A stretch of DNA of 64,000 nt from Persicaria tinctoria (taxonomy: Eukaryota > Streptophyta > Magnoliopsida > Caryophyllales > Polygonaceae): the NCBI GenBank assembly GCA_037127255.1, contig JBANSL010000009.1, forward strand, positions 27,782,475-27,846,474, in the 5' to 3' direction. Made by a program: the position numbers and the translations under genes. Shown in pieces: positions 25,801 to 38,918 of the stretch. How positions within the stretch are numbered: position 1 is the stretch's first letter; each line of letters begins with the position of its first letter. The notes beneath the pieces are model-generated. The model was given only the letters and a program-made list of their open reading frames with translations, had not been told where the DNA came from and made no database searches.

Positions 25801-27893
25801 ACCATATATACCCTACATCTTACTTACTAGCACATCAATATATATACTAGAGCATCAAGGCATATCATCATAGGCACAAGCCAGTCAGGCAATCATTAAA
25901 TACCATTTCAGCACATTAGTTGCCACACCTCCAATTATGTTAGTTCTAGGTCTATTGCACAACATTAATTCCGATTACTATAGAAGGATCCGCGACTTGA
26001 ATTAAGAATGCTCTTCCTCGAGTCAGCTGGGAGAATCTTGTTCACGATTGCCGTCCTTGAAGCATATCCATCCTTTTTGCCATCGGTGACATCTTCCTCG
26101 GAGTCTATGGGTCATGGACCCACCACGCTTCTGTTGCGCCGTTTCGGTGCCACTTGGTCGTCAGCTCTTCCTTTTGTGTTGACGTTCATCCGGGGATCGC
26201 AAGGGTTAGAAGTTACGGAGATAGGGGAGAGACAAGGGAAGACAATACACACCCTCAATGATTTCAGACATGCACCAAGACTAGGGACGACAAGATCGAA
26301 AATAGAATCCCAACCCGCGAATTACAACGATGCCCTTAGGGTATTACATGAGGTTATAATTATGGCACACAAACACATAAAAATCACGAATATCTCAACA
26401 ACATTATTCCACATTAGCATGTACATACCTCAAGGAATAACGATCTATGAAACCACAACACGTTCATCTAATCAAATTTTTCATGTGCGCGGAACAAGCA
26501 AGTACCCTATCATTTCATTTATCAGTCATGCCTGACATATTAAGATCATTTATATATGGACCGACAATGGACATATGCAACACGAGTGATGTAAGATCTA
26601 GCGAGCATCACATAATACAACATGTATGATTCATCACTCACCTTAGGTACACACATAAGCAGATCAAGATAATGTGGGATCAATGCAAGCATGTTAAGAC
26701 GCATTCCAATAATCCTACTACGGGTATGGTCATGTCATACAGGGGCGGTGTAGCAACTATCACATCATATGCACTCATATTCACATAGTAAGACAAGGAT
26801 GACGCATAGTCATACGAGGGCCTATAATGGGGAGGTGTATGTCCTACATGGTACTAGCAACACTCATCAAGCATGTAAACAGTCAAAGAGGTCCAATACT
26901 AGATCGATTTAGCATGCTAAGACATTCATTTCTCATTTTAAACATACAACGAGGGTTGATCACACTATCATGGACCTAATTCATGGAAAGATAATAATCC
27001 TAGAGGTTTCATACATATGGCACAGATATCTCCTCATATGAGCAACCATGCAAGTTATCAAGCAAGTCGTGATGGAATACACCAACATATCATGTCATGA
27101 AGTCATAAAGGAGGCTATCATTATAACCAGACAGAATTCTCTAAGGGCAATCACTAACTCATCACCCCGTTTTCCCGTGGGACACTAGTATGACGCGCTC
27201 GGTAGGACACAATGACATTCACGCTGTTCCCGAGAGGTGAGGGTAAACTCGTGTTTAGACTCTTGTGGAAAGAAGACATGGTTGACATTTACAAGGATCA
27301 AAGGGGTGACTCCATGAGACAAACTCACTCCTAACTCGAAACTACTTCAGTCATCACTCCCACTATCCCGTTTGCACAGTTATTCAATACATGATTCAAG
27401 TCAAGGCATACTTATTAGTTCTCTATCCTAAGCACCATAGCACTCAGCATGGAAGCAATCAACGAAATTGATATGATCCTCTTCGAGGAGGGTCGCCCTC
27501 GGGCCCAGTTGGATATAATGCATATAATCACAGTGACGCTCTATGCCATCCTTCGAGGGACGACTGACCGGAGAGGTAAATACCTCACGGCCCCCTAACC
27601 CATGTCACTCCAACCTTCGGGTTCCTTGGAGTCTTCAAGTCCACCTGTAAAAGAGCAAGCTATATTTTGCCTACCCGTTCCCAACTACATCCAATAGGGA
27701 TGGTCTAACGCCTTTACTACCCCTTCGCTTCCCTTGTTTGATTACCGGATTTATTGAGTCAAATTAACATTTAGTCCATTTGAGTTAGCCAAATTAAATT
27801 CATGTTGCCCTTTCTAAAGTATTTTGGAAAACCATTTGAAAACCTTGGGCAATTTTCAAAACCACTTCAACCTATCATACTCGGTTTGCATAA
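22827..27893 (-). other. Internal, essentially non-coding region of the LARD-like element
   Basis: The plus strand is strikingly C-rich and G-poor for about 2.5 kb (23600-25800). The block next to the 3' LTR reads GGGGACGAGACTTG on the minus strand. A possible gag remnant starts at 26189 on the minus strand (MNVNTKGRADDQVAPKRRN..., stop at 26112-26114). It seems to continue after the stop as SEEDVTDGKKDGYASRTAIV to about 25960. No RT, RNase H or integrase motif was seen. The plus-strand 175-codon frame at 26008-26535 overlaps this and has no recognisable domain. Confidence 0.65.
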
Positions 27894-27909
27894 CCTCAGC
27901 TCTGATACC
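27894..27909 (-). promoter_or_regulatory. Primer-binding site (initiator tRNA-Met type)
   Basis: The minus strand reads ggtatcagagctgagg, four bases inside the right LTR. It matches TGGTATCAGAGC except at the first base. This fixes the element's direction. Confidence 0.9.
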
Positions 27910-27913
27910 CCTT

Positions 27914-30900
27914 TGTAACGGCCCGGGATTATGATTCCCGAGTTACGTTTCGAGGGATTAAACCCCTCGTTAGGACCTTGCGCCCCGAGTACAGGTTGAA
28001 GGTTTCAAAACTTACTTTAATGTTTTCAAGGGGGATTTCATACCCAAAATCGAAGGGATCGTTGGAATCCCCGGGGAAGTCCCCTGTACCTGTCGTAATC
28101 TACGCGTGGAAACCAGAAATCATGCGACTAGCGAAAACAAGTATAATACAAAAGTGTGCCACGGCAGAGCCGGGTCAAAACGGAGTCTAAAGTGAAAATC
28201 CAAAAATGTAATCAGAGTCTGGTGAAGTCTATAACTCCAGCACTCACTCTCCGCCGACAAAATGACCAGCGCAATAAGCAAACAACACCGATAGGATGAA
28301 CATAAATAATACCTAAAAAAATTGATATGGGGCGGGATCAGATCGATGCCCACTTAACTCTGCATCCCTACCATAAGCACACATATACGCTATTCCTAAT
28401 AAAGATGCTTCTAGATGCATGGCGGAATATTAACACACTAAGATGCTCCTAAGATCAAGTGCATAATAATAATAAGGCCTTAGCATAGAATACCAAGTGG
28501 TATATCCCTCTCCTACCTCCACCCCTTCCGACAGGCGGAGACTGGCCAGCTCGTGAATGCATTCATTCATAATAGGGCGGCACGCATGCCTAACCCGCTC
28601 CACAATAAAGCCCGCAGGCATATCATAATATAAGGAAGCACTCGATTGACTCAGGGTACCCGATGAGGCTGGGCTACCCTATGACCCTAGCAAAGACTCT
28701 AGGACTATCACAGATACGGCCGTTCTGTTTACATACACATAGAGAAGTAGAATGCTCAACGATCAATGCAACCTAGCATGGTACTACATGGCATGCTGAT
28801 CATGAATGCAACACCTAGTATATCATGTACCTAAAGCAGGGAATAGCTCTATTCAATCTGAGTAAGCTCCGAAGAGACTTACCTGGCGGTGCAGAACAGC
28901 AAGACAAGCATTACGATAGATTACAGATCACCTAGATACATATCATAACGTCCATATAAGTCTACATTTAACCATTCAAGCACTCAAGCATATCATCCAA
29001 CAAGAATAGCAACCATATCGCAAACATCATTTCGTCAAGTTCAGCCGTTCATCATATTGCCACATTCCACGAGACCATATCATTCTCATCATTCCATTCA
29101 GCCACATTCAATTCATGTATTCGCCACACTATATCCGCATATCACATATATCAAGTTCATCATATTCATCATATCTCGAAAGCATAAATTAACGATACAC
29201 AAGTCTGACACTTCATCTCATGTCGTTATTCAATCAATCATGCCATTAGTACACATCAATCATGATATTAGTCAACCATTCACATCAATCATGCTAGTTA
29301 GCCACCAATCACACAATTCCCGAGTTAGTCCCGAAACCGCTTTAAAATCCTAATCAACTAGTTGGAAATTTCGATCCTTGAAAACGCTCGACAAATTTCC
29401 TTTTTAAATCTCCAAGTCTCATAATATTATAATTTCTTTAATCTTAAAATAATGATTTATATTTTAATCCCAATAATATTATATAATATTCCAAATACTA
29501 TTTTCTTTAAACATTTTCGTAAAATATTTCTAAATCCTCTAAAGAAAATAATCCCGACCATTTATTTTAAATAAAATCAGCCTTTAGCTAAATTACCGGA
29601 AACCACCCTTATTTTTAACCCAATTCATTTTGTCCTTGGAAATAAAAGGCCCAATTCATTTGTTTTGTTAAAACAGAACAACTGGTCCAAAGTCTCATTT
29701 TGATTGTTTTGGAAAAATAGGCCCAACAATCACTCTTTCTCCCTTCATTTTAAAACATCCGGATTCTTTTTTTAAAAAAACAAATGGGACCCAATGGAGA
29801 TGATATGGCAGTGAGGTGGAACAGGACCCCACAACCTTCTTCCCTTTCTAATTGAAAGAAAGAACGAAAGAAATACAGAGAGGCTCAGTTGAAAATGGCG
29901 GAAGCAGGAAGGGAGGATTGGGCTGCCGGCGACAAAGGCGTCTCCGACCACCCAACCCGTCCTCATGAAGACGAAAGGCACTCAGAACGCAACCAAGGAA
30001 GAGGGTAAAGGGGAGGAGCTCACCGAGTTTGATTCACCGGAAAACGCTCGAACGGAGCTCGATTGGACTCGGTTTTGTCTCGCCGGAGATGGATTCCCAT
30101 CGGAGACCGCCTAGGGAGGACTAAGGAGGGTTAAAGTCGAGACTTTTCGCAGTTTGGAATCGAAAGGAAAGGAAACGGGACCTTACCGCTCGGGATCGGG
30201 AAAACGGAAGAGGGAGGGAGGCGGTGGCGGCGTCGGCTCCACCTACTCCACCTAGTGGCCGCTGGCTACTTCTGATGGACTCGACTGCTGCTGGCGGCGG
30301 CCCAAGGAGGTGCTGTTGCTGCTTTCGGTTGGAGAGGATGGAAGAACGAGGTGGGCGTTTTTCTCTCGGCAAACAGGGACGAGAAAGGGAGCTGCGATGG
30401 TGGTGTTGGCGGCAAAGGAGCCAAAGGGAGGTTGTTTGTGTGGATGCCAAAATGGAGGAAGGAAAGTAGGGAAGGATTGGGTTTCAGATTTCTGAAATTT
30501 GGCAGGGGTGGTCTCTTCGAAGACAATGCCATATAGAGTAGAGGAGAGGGGAGGGGTTTGTTTGGCTTGGGTCCTTATGAGCTGTAAAAGTGAGTCAAAG
30601 ATTCTGAATTTTTTGAAGGAGAGGAATTGTTGTTTGTTTCCCGAAAAGAAATGGAGTAAGAGGAGAGGGATAGAAGTAGAAGAGATAAGATTTTACCAAA
30701 AGGGGGAGGAGACGAGTTAGATCGGATAAGAGTTGGGGAATATGACGGAATTGCAGTTTCGAGTCGAAAGTTTGAATTTTCGACGACTGGTCTCTTGAAT
30801 TCCGCTTTAAGAATTTTTAAGTTCGATTTATTAAATTTAGGACGAGTTTTCTTTGTAATATTCAAATTAAATTCATGTTAAATTCATTTTTAATTTCTTT

Positions 30901-30941
30901 TTTTTTTCCGAAATTAAGATTTGAAAATCCGAGCCTTTACA
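27914..30941 (-). repeat. 5' LTR of the LARD-like element
   Basis: Copy of the LTR at 19801-22826 with about two dozen substitutions, many of them C/T or G/A, plus a T-run length change near 30900. Confidence 0.95.
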
Positions 30942-31605
30942 AACCAAAACATATACCCTCAAAACAAAGAATTCGAGGCTATATTTGATGCTACTAGCTT
31001 TGAATTTTCCATCAAGTTCTTACTTCTAAGGCTATTCACCAAAAATTTTCCCACCCATTTCGTTTTCTTCTTTTTTCAAAATTTTAATTTAAGATATTAT
31101 TTTGAAAATTCAAAATTGAATCATATCACATAATATTTCTCAAATGAAGTTGTAGATTGGAATGTTTAAGGGTAAATGCGGATGGCGAAAAATAAATGTG
31201 GATGAGAAAGTACAGTGTAACATTAAATGAGGTTGGTGTGCTATAGCCTCGACATTAGCCTCGTATTTTCTGTCAAACATTCACACCACATTTTTGCCTC
31301 CAAAATAGTGACGACTTTACCCTCGAATTCTACGATCACGTGCTAACATCGAACTTAACCTCAAAAAAAGAAATTAGTTGTTAAACCACACACGAACATA
31401 GCATCCAAAATAGCCTCAAACTACGATTGAGGCTAATCGCCCTCGAATTAGGCCTCGAAGATGGCCTTGGATATTTATTGTTGCTATATCGGCTCAAAGA
31501 AAGCCTCGAATTTGTATTTGTTGCCAAATAGCCTCAAAATTTACTTGGGCTGATGGTGCCTCGAATTTGTATTCGTGGCAATCTCACGTGTTTCTAGCAG
31601 TGATT

Positions 31606-31897
31606 ATAATGTACAATAATATAGTTTTTAATCTCAATTTTTCAATATTAAAACCCATTATTGTTATCACATAAACTTTTGAAAAACATCGTGGGCACCA
31701 TGTGGACTTTTACAAAACTTCGTGGGTACCACACGAAATTTTTCAAAATTTTATATACCACGCGGAATTTATAAAAGTTCGTAGGCACCACGCGGAATTT
31801 CCCTTAAAAAAAACTAAGTATAATTTAGATATCTTATTTTATCCGCCCGACTAGTCCAAGGAGATCATTCTTTTTTCTATTTGCATGATTAACAAAT
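31606..31897. repeat. Short spacer with about four diverged copies of a CGTGGGCACCACGCGGAATTT motif
   Basis: At 31690-31800 a G/C-rich motif (cgtgggcacca + cgcggaattt and variants) recurs about every 30-60 bp in AT-rich DNA. No coding frame is present. Confidence 0.6.
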
Positions 31898-33959
31898 GGG
31901 TGATAATATTTGCACCACACAATTTTACTATATACACCCCAAATTATTTTTGTTGTTTTATTTTTAAATTCGTGCGCCTTTAGAGGCGTAGAGCTGTGAC
32001 TCATGAGTAGTTGATATATGACTTGTGAGGAGCAACTCTTTGACTTAAGAGGAGTAAGTCTATGACTCCCGAGGAGTAGATACTTTACGATAGATAAGTT
32101 ATTTTTACCTTTTGCTAATGAAACCGAAATAATATTTTCCTCTTTTAAATTAATAATAAAAATATTTTTTATATATATTCTTTCAATAATTATTTAAAAT
32201 GGAGATTTGGGTAAAGTTATATAAAAACATCTAATAAAATTTCATAAAATCTTATCATTACATATAATAAACTAACATATCTAATCTTGATAACTAAAGA
32301 TAAAATAATTTCTTGTAACATATTTATAAAAATAATTAACATAGATTCGTATATGTTTGAATAAATTAATTTATAAATTGAAATTATCCATTTTACATCG
32401 AATGTAACATAGATTCATATATTTTTGAATAAATTAATTTATGAATTAGATGTTAGTGCCAAATTTATTTCAATTATTACAAATTAAAAGATTTTGTATA
32501 TACATTAATATACTAGTTTTATTACCCACACTTTTCGCGGTTTGTTGATCATTTTTATATATCAATTATTTTCAAATTAATGTGAAGTATTATGACTATT
32601 GAAATAAGATGTTATTTCATGTGGGAATATTAAAGTATTTTTTAATCATTAAGGTATTATGGCTATTGAAATAAAGTATATGACTATTATTTATTTATAG
32701 AGGTAAGAACCTCATTACACAAAGGAAACTATAAAATAAAAGAATGACGGTGGAAGACAAGAATATTATTTTTATTACAAAGTAATTGTTATTTGCTTCA
32801 AACCTTTACATATATCTGCGTCCATTGCTTCAAAAAAAACACTAAATTAAAGCATAAAACTCTTTTATAGAAAGATGCAAGTAACTTATAAAATCTAACT
32901 ATTGTATAAAAACCCATTCTAAGATAAAAATATTATATATTTTTGTAACTGATAAAATGTGAGGATGAAAGTAATTTCTTTTTAAATAAACCATAAACAT
33001 GTATTGATAAATTTCTTAATTACTAAAATTTCTTCTTTATAATATTCACCATAATTAACACTTACTAGTACATACATTGCATATTTATGTATTTTAGTTT
33101 AAAATAAACTTATTATATACAAAAATTAAGATTTCTTTTGTTACACACAATAGTTTAATGAATATTGGCAAGTATATGATATGCTTTAAAATGGCTTTGT
33201 TATATTATGCATCGATTGAATGGTTCAAAATGAATAATACCCACCAAGAGATTGAACAAATATGTGGATTATAGATTCAATTGGTTACTAAATGTATGAT
33301 CAAGGAGTATTTGTCCCATTTTGACTTATTTAAAAAAAAATAGCGTTAAAAACAACACCTTAGAGTTTTGTCTTTCTTTTCAAACTATTTTTGAATTATT
33401 ATTTCTTTTCTTTAACTGGTAAACTAATAAATATTTGTAAAATAGTAAATTTGTTTTAAAAAACGTGTGTTATATAATTAGAATATAAGTTCAAATTCTA
33501 CACATATATAATTTGATTGAGTCTTACCTAAAATGAAATATAGGGCTTTGTTTTAAAATCTAGAAAATATTATAAAAATAATAAATAGTTGGTTAAATAT
33601 GTTATATGTGACAATATATTAATTAACATGGCAAATTCTATAGATCCATAGATCTGTGTATGTTTGAATAGATTAATTGATAAATTGGGTGTTATTGCCA
33701 AATTTATTTCAATTATAACAAATTAAAAGATCTTGTTTGTACTTTTTTTTTTTTTTGTGTGACATGGGGGTCATTGGTATGTACATTAATATATTCTCCC
33801 TTGACTATCATCTCGAGTTAGTTAGCCTGGACAAAATACTAAGAAGTTACACTAAAAAGATATGGGCTACAAAATTGGGAATGGAGGATTACCTAGTATT
33901 TTGATGGGAATGAAATGGGCTACAAAATTGGTCGGGAATGGATGATTCCCGGGAATCAT

Positions 33960-34310
33960 TACGATTCTAAGTTTTAATCATATCAAACACTTAAATCGGG
34001 AATCATCCATTACGACGCTCCCACATCCCTCTCTCCTCTCCCTCTGCCTACCGGAGCTCGCGACCTCCGAGCTCTCCTCCCTCCTCCGGCCCGGGCAACG
34101 TCGCAGCGAACCCTCCCTCTCCCTATTGTAGGCCGGTTCCAACAGTAGGGGAGGCGGAGAGCAGAGGCGAAAGGCGGAGAACATAGGCGAACCCTCCCTC
34201 TCCCTCTCCCAGTGGCGCACAAGAGGAGCTCCGGTGCCGTCGGTGCTTGCCGCCTGCTCCTCCCCCACCTCTGTTCATCTTCCTCCGCCGACCCTGTAGG
34301 TTTTAGATGT
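33960..34310. other. GC-rich island inside the left half of the composite
   Basis: About 350 bp of CCTCCCTCTCC-rich DNA with no counterpart in the right half. It could be a captured leader of a host gene or a later insertion. The minus-strand frames (96 and 70 codons) are low-complexity and unconvincing. Confidence 0.45.
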
Positions 34311-34335
34311 AAAACGCGGTCCTGGACCGCGTTTT
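34311..34335. repeat. Near-perfect palindrome with 12-bp arms
   Basis: AAAACGCGGTCC and GGACCGCGTTTT are separated by one base. A related imperfect palindrome (ACGCGGGTCTAGACCGCGT) lies 70 bp on, at 34405-34425. Confidence 0.93.
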
Positions 34336-34489
34336 ACTTTTTTTTTTTATAGCAAAATATTATTTTCCTTTAGCAACCGGTTTAAATTGATAATTTTGAC
34401 GAAAGACGCGGGTCTAGACCGCGTTTTTCTGAAAATTCTGACAATAATGAATATTTTTGTAAATATTTTAAAGTTGTGAATATTTTAGT

Positions 34490-34977
34490 AAATAAATATT
34501 TCTTTGTGAATATTTTGAAAAAAAATTCCATATGTTTTCATATATAATTCTTTTTAATTTACATATTCTTTTTATCTTAAATTATTGAGTATATGGTCAC
34601 TTTTTTTAAAAAATAATTATCCATTTGTACATTATATTTTAGATTATATATAATTAAAATAGTATAAAATTACAAATCATATAATTACGTTTCCAAAAAA
34701 CTTGCTAATTTATTTTCCAAAATATATTAATATGCTGCGCCTCTTGATTCACAAGTCTGTGACTCAAGAGGAGCAGGGTAGTTTTATCTTAAAAAAAAAA
34801 ACAAAAACCCTGCGCCTCTTGATCCATAGAGTTGTGACTCAAGAGGGGCAGGGTATCAAAAAAAAATAAAAATACCCTAATCCTTAAGAGGCGTAGATCT
34901 ACGCTATAAGAGGCGCAAACATTTTAGTAAAAACCGTCTAAAAGAAATTTGTGGTGGATATAGTAATTTTTTGGGTG
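34490..34977 (+). repeat. Inverted-repeat arm (inner left)
   Basis: Reverse complement of 35408-35880 with scattered changes. It carries GCGCCTCTTGA...TGACTCAAGAGG hairpin units (34738, 34810) and ends in GTGGTGGATATAGTAATTTT, the inner version of the terminal module. Confidence 0.9.
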
Positions 34978-35407
34978 CATTCAACAACCCCTTTAACAAA
35001 AATTGATGAATGAAAAAAAATAGGCAGGCAAGTAGGTGGTGAACAAGTTGCAGTATAGCCAGCCGCCAGTCCAGTAGCATCCCAAGAAAGAGAGAGGAAG
35101 GAGCTTGGAGGTGCAAGAGAGAGGGAGAAAAGTCCTTTTAAAAAATAAATAAATAAAAATTTAGCATTGAAGACAAAAATTGTTTTTGACATGTATTCAC
35201 ATGTGTATAATTTTTTAAATCTTACTGGTGATATTCCGTGTGCGAATGCGTATTTGCAATTTTATCAACCCCTTATAAATCAGATTGGACATTGCTAACC
35301 ATATTTTATTCAAATTGGACAATTGCTAACCATATTTAATTCCAATTTCGGAGAAGTAAAATAACATATATGATATATGATAAGAACCAAACCTGGATTG
35401 TTATTCA
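34978..35407. other. Spacer between the inverted arms
   Basis: Mixed AT-rich and purine-rich sequence. Minus-strand frames of 70 and 84 codons have no recognisable domain. Confidence 0.5.
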
Positions 35408-35880
35408 CACCCAAAAAATTACTATATTCACCACAAATTTCGTTTTTCCATTTTTCAATGTAATTGGTGCGCCTTTTATGGCGTAGCTATGCGAATCCAA
35501 TGGCGTAGGGTATTTTTAATTTTTGATACCCTGCCCCTCTTGAGTTACAGACCTAAGCATCAAGAGGCGCATGGTTTTTTTTTTTTTTACAGATAAAACT
35601 ACCCTGCTCCTCTTGAGCCACAGGGTTGTGAATCAAGAGGTGCAGCATATTAATATTTTTGGAAAATAAATTAGCAACCTTTTTGTAAAAGTAATTATGT
35701 GATTTGTAAGTATTTTATATTTTAATTATAAATATATAATTTAAAATATAATTTACAAATGGATAATTATTTAAAAAAAATTTGACCGTATACTCAATAA
35801 ATTAAGATAAAAAGAATTGCAATACGTAAATTAAAAAGAATTATATATGAAAACATTCAATGTTTTGTTGAATATATTTA
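35408..35880 (-). repeat. Inverted-repeat arm (inner right)
   Basis: Begins CACCCAAAAAATTACTATAT and contains CCTCTTGAGTTACAGACC and CCTCTTGAGCCACAGGG hairpin units mirroring the left arm. Confidence 0.9.
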
Positions 35881-36938
35881 AAAAGAATCATACGTCATAA
35901 CATTTTATTTTTATTTAAATGTGCAAATATATTTAATTAGATTAATGTAGATCATTAATATATTGGTATCAATTGAGCAATTATAATAAAGAAAATAAAA
36001 TTTATAGAAATAATAATGTAGGCGTAAGTAATAAAACTATCTATATCTATATTTATCTATATCTATATCTATATAAATTCTTAAAACATAAGAGTTTTTG
36101 CTTATGTGTCACATCTAGGTTAATCCTCTCATTTTTCCTTTTTAATTCAAAATATTAAATTAATATGTAACCTATATCTATGTTAAAATGTCTATATATT
36201 ATCACAATAAAGTTCATCTTGAATGAACTTATTACACCCTTCTCTTAGGAGTTTGTTCTTATAAGTTTAATTCAAAATATTAAAATAATATTTTATTTAA
36301 TTGTATAATATTAACTTATTTAATTATAAAGATTTTATTTAATTGAGCCACATGACAATTACTCCTTAATCATAGATTTAGTAACCAATTGAATTTATAA
36401 TTCACATATTTATCAAATCTCTTGCTGGATGTTATTCATTTTGAACCATTCAATTGATGCATAATCCAATAAAGCCATTTTAAAGCATATATCCTTACCA
36501 ATATTCATTAAACTATTGTAACAAAAGAAATCTTGCTTGTTATATAATAAATTTATTTTAAATCAAAATACATAAATTTGCAATGTGTGTATTGTTAAGT
36601 ATTAATTATGGTGAATATTTTAAAGAAGAAATTTTAGTGATTAAGAAATTTATCAATACATATTTATTGTTTTTTTTAAAATAAATTACATTTATCCCCC
36701 CAATTTATCAATTAAAAAAATTTGTAAGGCATGATTTAATAATGAATATATTATGGAATTGTTAAGATAGAATATTATCTAATGCTATTATGAAACGTTT
36801 AAGAAAAGATATTATGAAAAGAATATATTATGAAGTGTTATTAGATATTTTTATATAATTTTACCCAATTATCTTCATTCTAAATAATAATTGAAAGAAA
36901 ATAAAAAATTATATAATAAAAAGTATTGTTATTATTGG

Positions 36939-36969
36939 TTTAGGGTTTAGGGTTTAGAAGGGTTTAGGG
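36939..36969 (+). repeat. Short interstitial telomere-like repeat
   Basis: Two perfect TTTAGGG units, one broken unit and a third perfect unit, matching the common plant telomere motif. It sits between two modules of the composite's right half. Confidence 0.85.
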
Positions 36970-38918
36970 TAAAATAAGTTTGTGAAGTTTCTACTCATCA
37001 GGAGTCATAGGCGTACTCCTCATAAACAAAAACGTGTTAAAAAATTGTGTTAAAAAAAAGCTACAAAATGGAGGTTATTTGGGTGTTTATTTTGTACAAG
37101 TACTATTTTCCCCTTCTCTTTTATCTTATTTGGTTTGAAAACCAAATAAACTACACTTTTTACAAATAAATTGTTTTTCGCCCCACACGGAGATTATCTT
37201 GTTGTTTAAATTTTTAACTACTTTTACCAGCCATTTATAAATTTTACTCTATTTATATTTATTAAACTATTGTAACAAAAGAAATCTTACTTGTTGTATA
37301 CTCCGTATAATAAGTACGGAGTATTAATTACAGTGAATATTTTAAAGAATAAATTTTAGTGATTAAGAAATTTATCAATACATATTTATTGTTTGTTTAA
37401 AAATAAATTACTTTCATCCCCACAATTTATCAATTACAAAAATATATAATATTTTTTTCGTTAGAACAATTCCAATGGGTTGTTAATATAAAATAGAATT
37501 ATAATGGTTTGCTAAGATAATATCATTACTAGCTTGAAATAATTTTATGATGAAAAAATGTATTTTTGTTAAATAAAATCCTTATCTAAAAACTTTTTAT
37601 TTAACGAAGAGTTGTCGTGATTGTCAGTGTGAGTTTTTATGCATAATGGAAAGGGTTCGATTCTCTTTTGGTACACTACTTTTATATTATTTTTTTTAAA
37701 ATTATATTAGTTTCATACTTTCTTAGTTTCTTTCCATATACAATATTAGATAAAAAAAAACTCAATACCTTTTGAAATATTATTCAATTTAATAAGATCT
37801 GTACCAATATAATTCGTAACAAAAATAAATCTTATTTATTGCATGTAAAAAGTTTCATACACGCCTTTTGTTATGTGTACGTAGAAATTTATAAGAAAAT
37901 GACCATAGTGTAATATAAGTATGAACATTGGCTATGTTTCCAAAATGACTATAGTTTTTTGCTTAAATAATAATAATAACAAAAACAACAATGATGTTTT
38001 AAAAACCAAATATTGTTAGATATTCTTTCTATATACCTTTTTATAAAATAAGTTTATGTTTTTCTAATACACTTATGTACGTTAAAAGAAAATTAAAATT
38101 AATTCTTATAATATCTTTTCAGTCTAACTTCTTAGTATCTTATTCAGGCTAACTAACTCAAAGATGATAGTCAAAGGAGAATATATTAATGTACATACAA
38201 GATCTTTTAATTTGTTATAATTGAAATAAATTTGGCACTAACACCCAATTTATAAATTAATTTATTCAAACATACATGAATCTATGTTAAATTCGATGGC
38301 ATATATGGAGAATTTTAACTTAGCTAATGAATATATTATATATTATGAAATGTTTAAAATACATTATGAAATGTTTAGGTAATGAATATATTATGAAATG
38401 TTGAAGATAAAATATTATGAAATGTCTAGAGTTAAAAAAATTTAAGTCATGATTTAACTTAGCTTATTAATATATTATGAAAATTTTAAGATAGAATATT
38501 ATCTAATGTTATTATGAAACATTTAAGATAAGATATTATAAAATGAATATATTATGAAGTGTTATTGGATATTTTTATATAATCTTACCCAATTATCTTC
38601 ATTCTAAATAATAATTGAAAGAAAATAAAAAATTATATAATATAAACAATATTGTTATTATTAATTAAAAGAGAAAAATATTGTTAGTTTGTGAAGTTTC
38701 TACCCCTCGAGAGTCATAGACGTACTCCTTATAAGTCAAAGAGCTGCTCCTCAAAAGTCATAGGCCTGCTCCTCTTGAGTCATAGCTCTGTGCCTCTTGA
38801 AAAGCACACAACAAAACTTTTTTCACAAGTTCAGATCTGCTGAACAAAAAAAAAAAAACCTACGCCTTTAGAGGCGCACAGATTTACAAATAAAAGGAAG
38901 ATTTTTTTTGTGTGGTGC

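Larger units (their letters stand above)
19801..30941 (-). mobile_element. LARD-like non-autonomous LTR retrotransposon, complete with TSD
   Basis: It has two nearly identical LTRs of 3026 and 3028 bp (TG...CA) flanked by the 5-bp duplication AACCA (19796-19800 and 30942-30946). The primer site lies beside the right LTR on the minus strand (ggtatcagagctgagg, initiator tRNA-Met type), so the element reads right to left. The internal 5087 bp hold no minus-strand frame above 60 codons. Long LTRs around a non-coding interior fit the large retrotransposon derivative (LARD) class. LTR terminal sequences and a GGGGACGAGACTTG-like block beside the 3' LTR resemble Del/Tekay Ty3 elements. I counted about two dozen differences between the LTRs, so insertion was recent. 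Confidence 0.93.
18480..31602 (-). mobile_element. Degraded CACTA (En/Spm-like) element, left limit uncertain, split by an LTR element
   Basis: The right end is a CACTA terminus: TTCTAGCAGTG ending at 31602. Before it come 350 bp of GCCTCGAATT/TTCGAGGC-type subterminal repeats in both orientations. A transposase-associated domain lies on the minus strand at 18800-19265. Diverged copies of a block around TCGAGGCTAT...CAAGTTCTTAC lie at 18550-18660, 19470-19590 and 30960-31060, on both sides of the inserted LTR element, linking the two halves. I found no matching CACTG end on the left, so the start is approximate. Confidence 0.7.

Noticed and set aside
26008..26535. 175-codon plus-strand ORF inside the LARD-like element
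   Set aside because: Runs against the element's direction and has no domain; the minus strand of the same place looks more like a gag start.
36040..36090. Helitron 5' end on the plus strand
   Set aside because: It overlaps a (tatatc)n microsatellite; a matching 3' end could not be placed.
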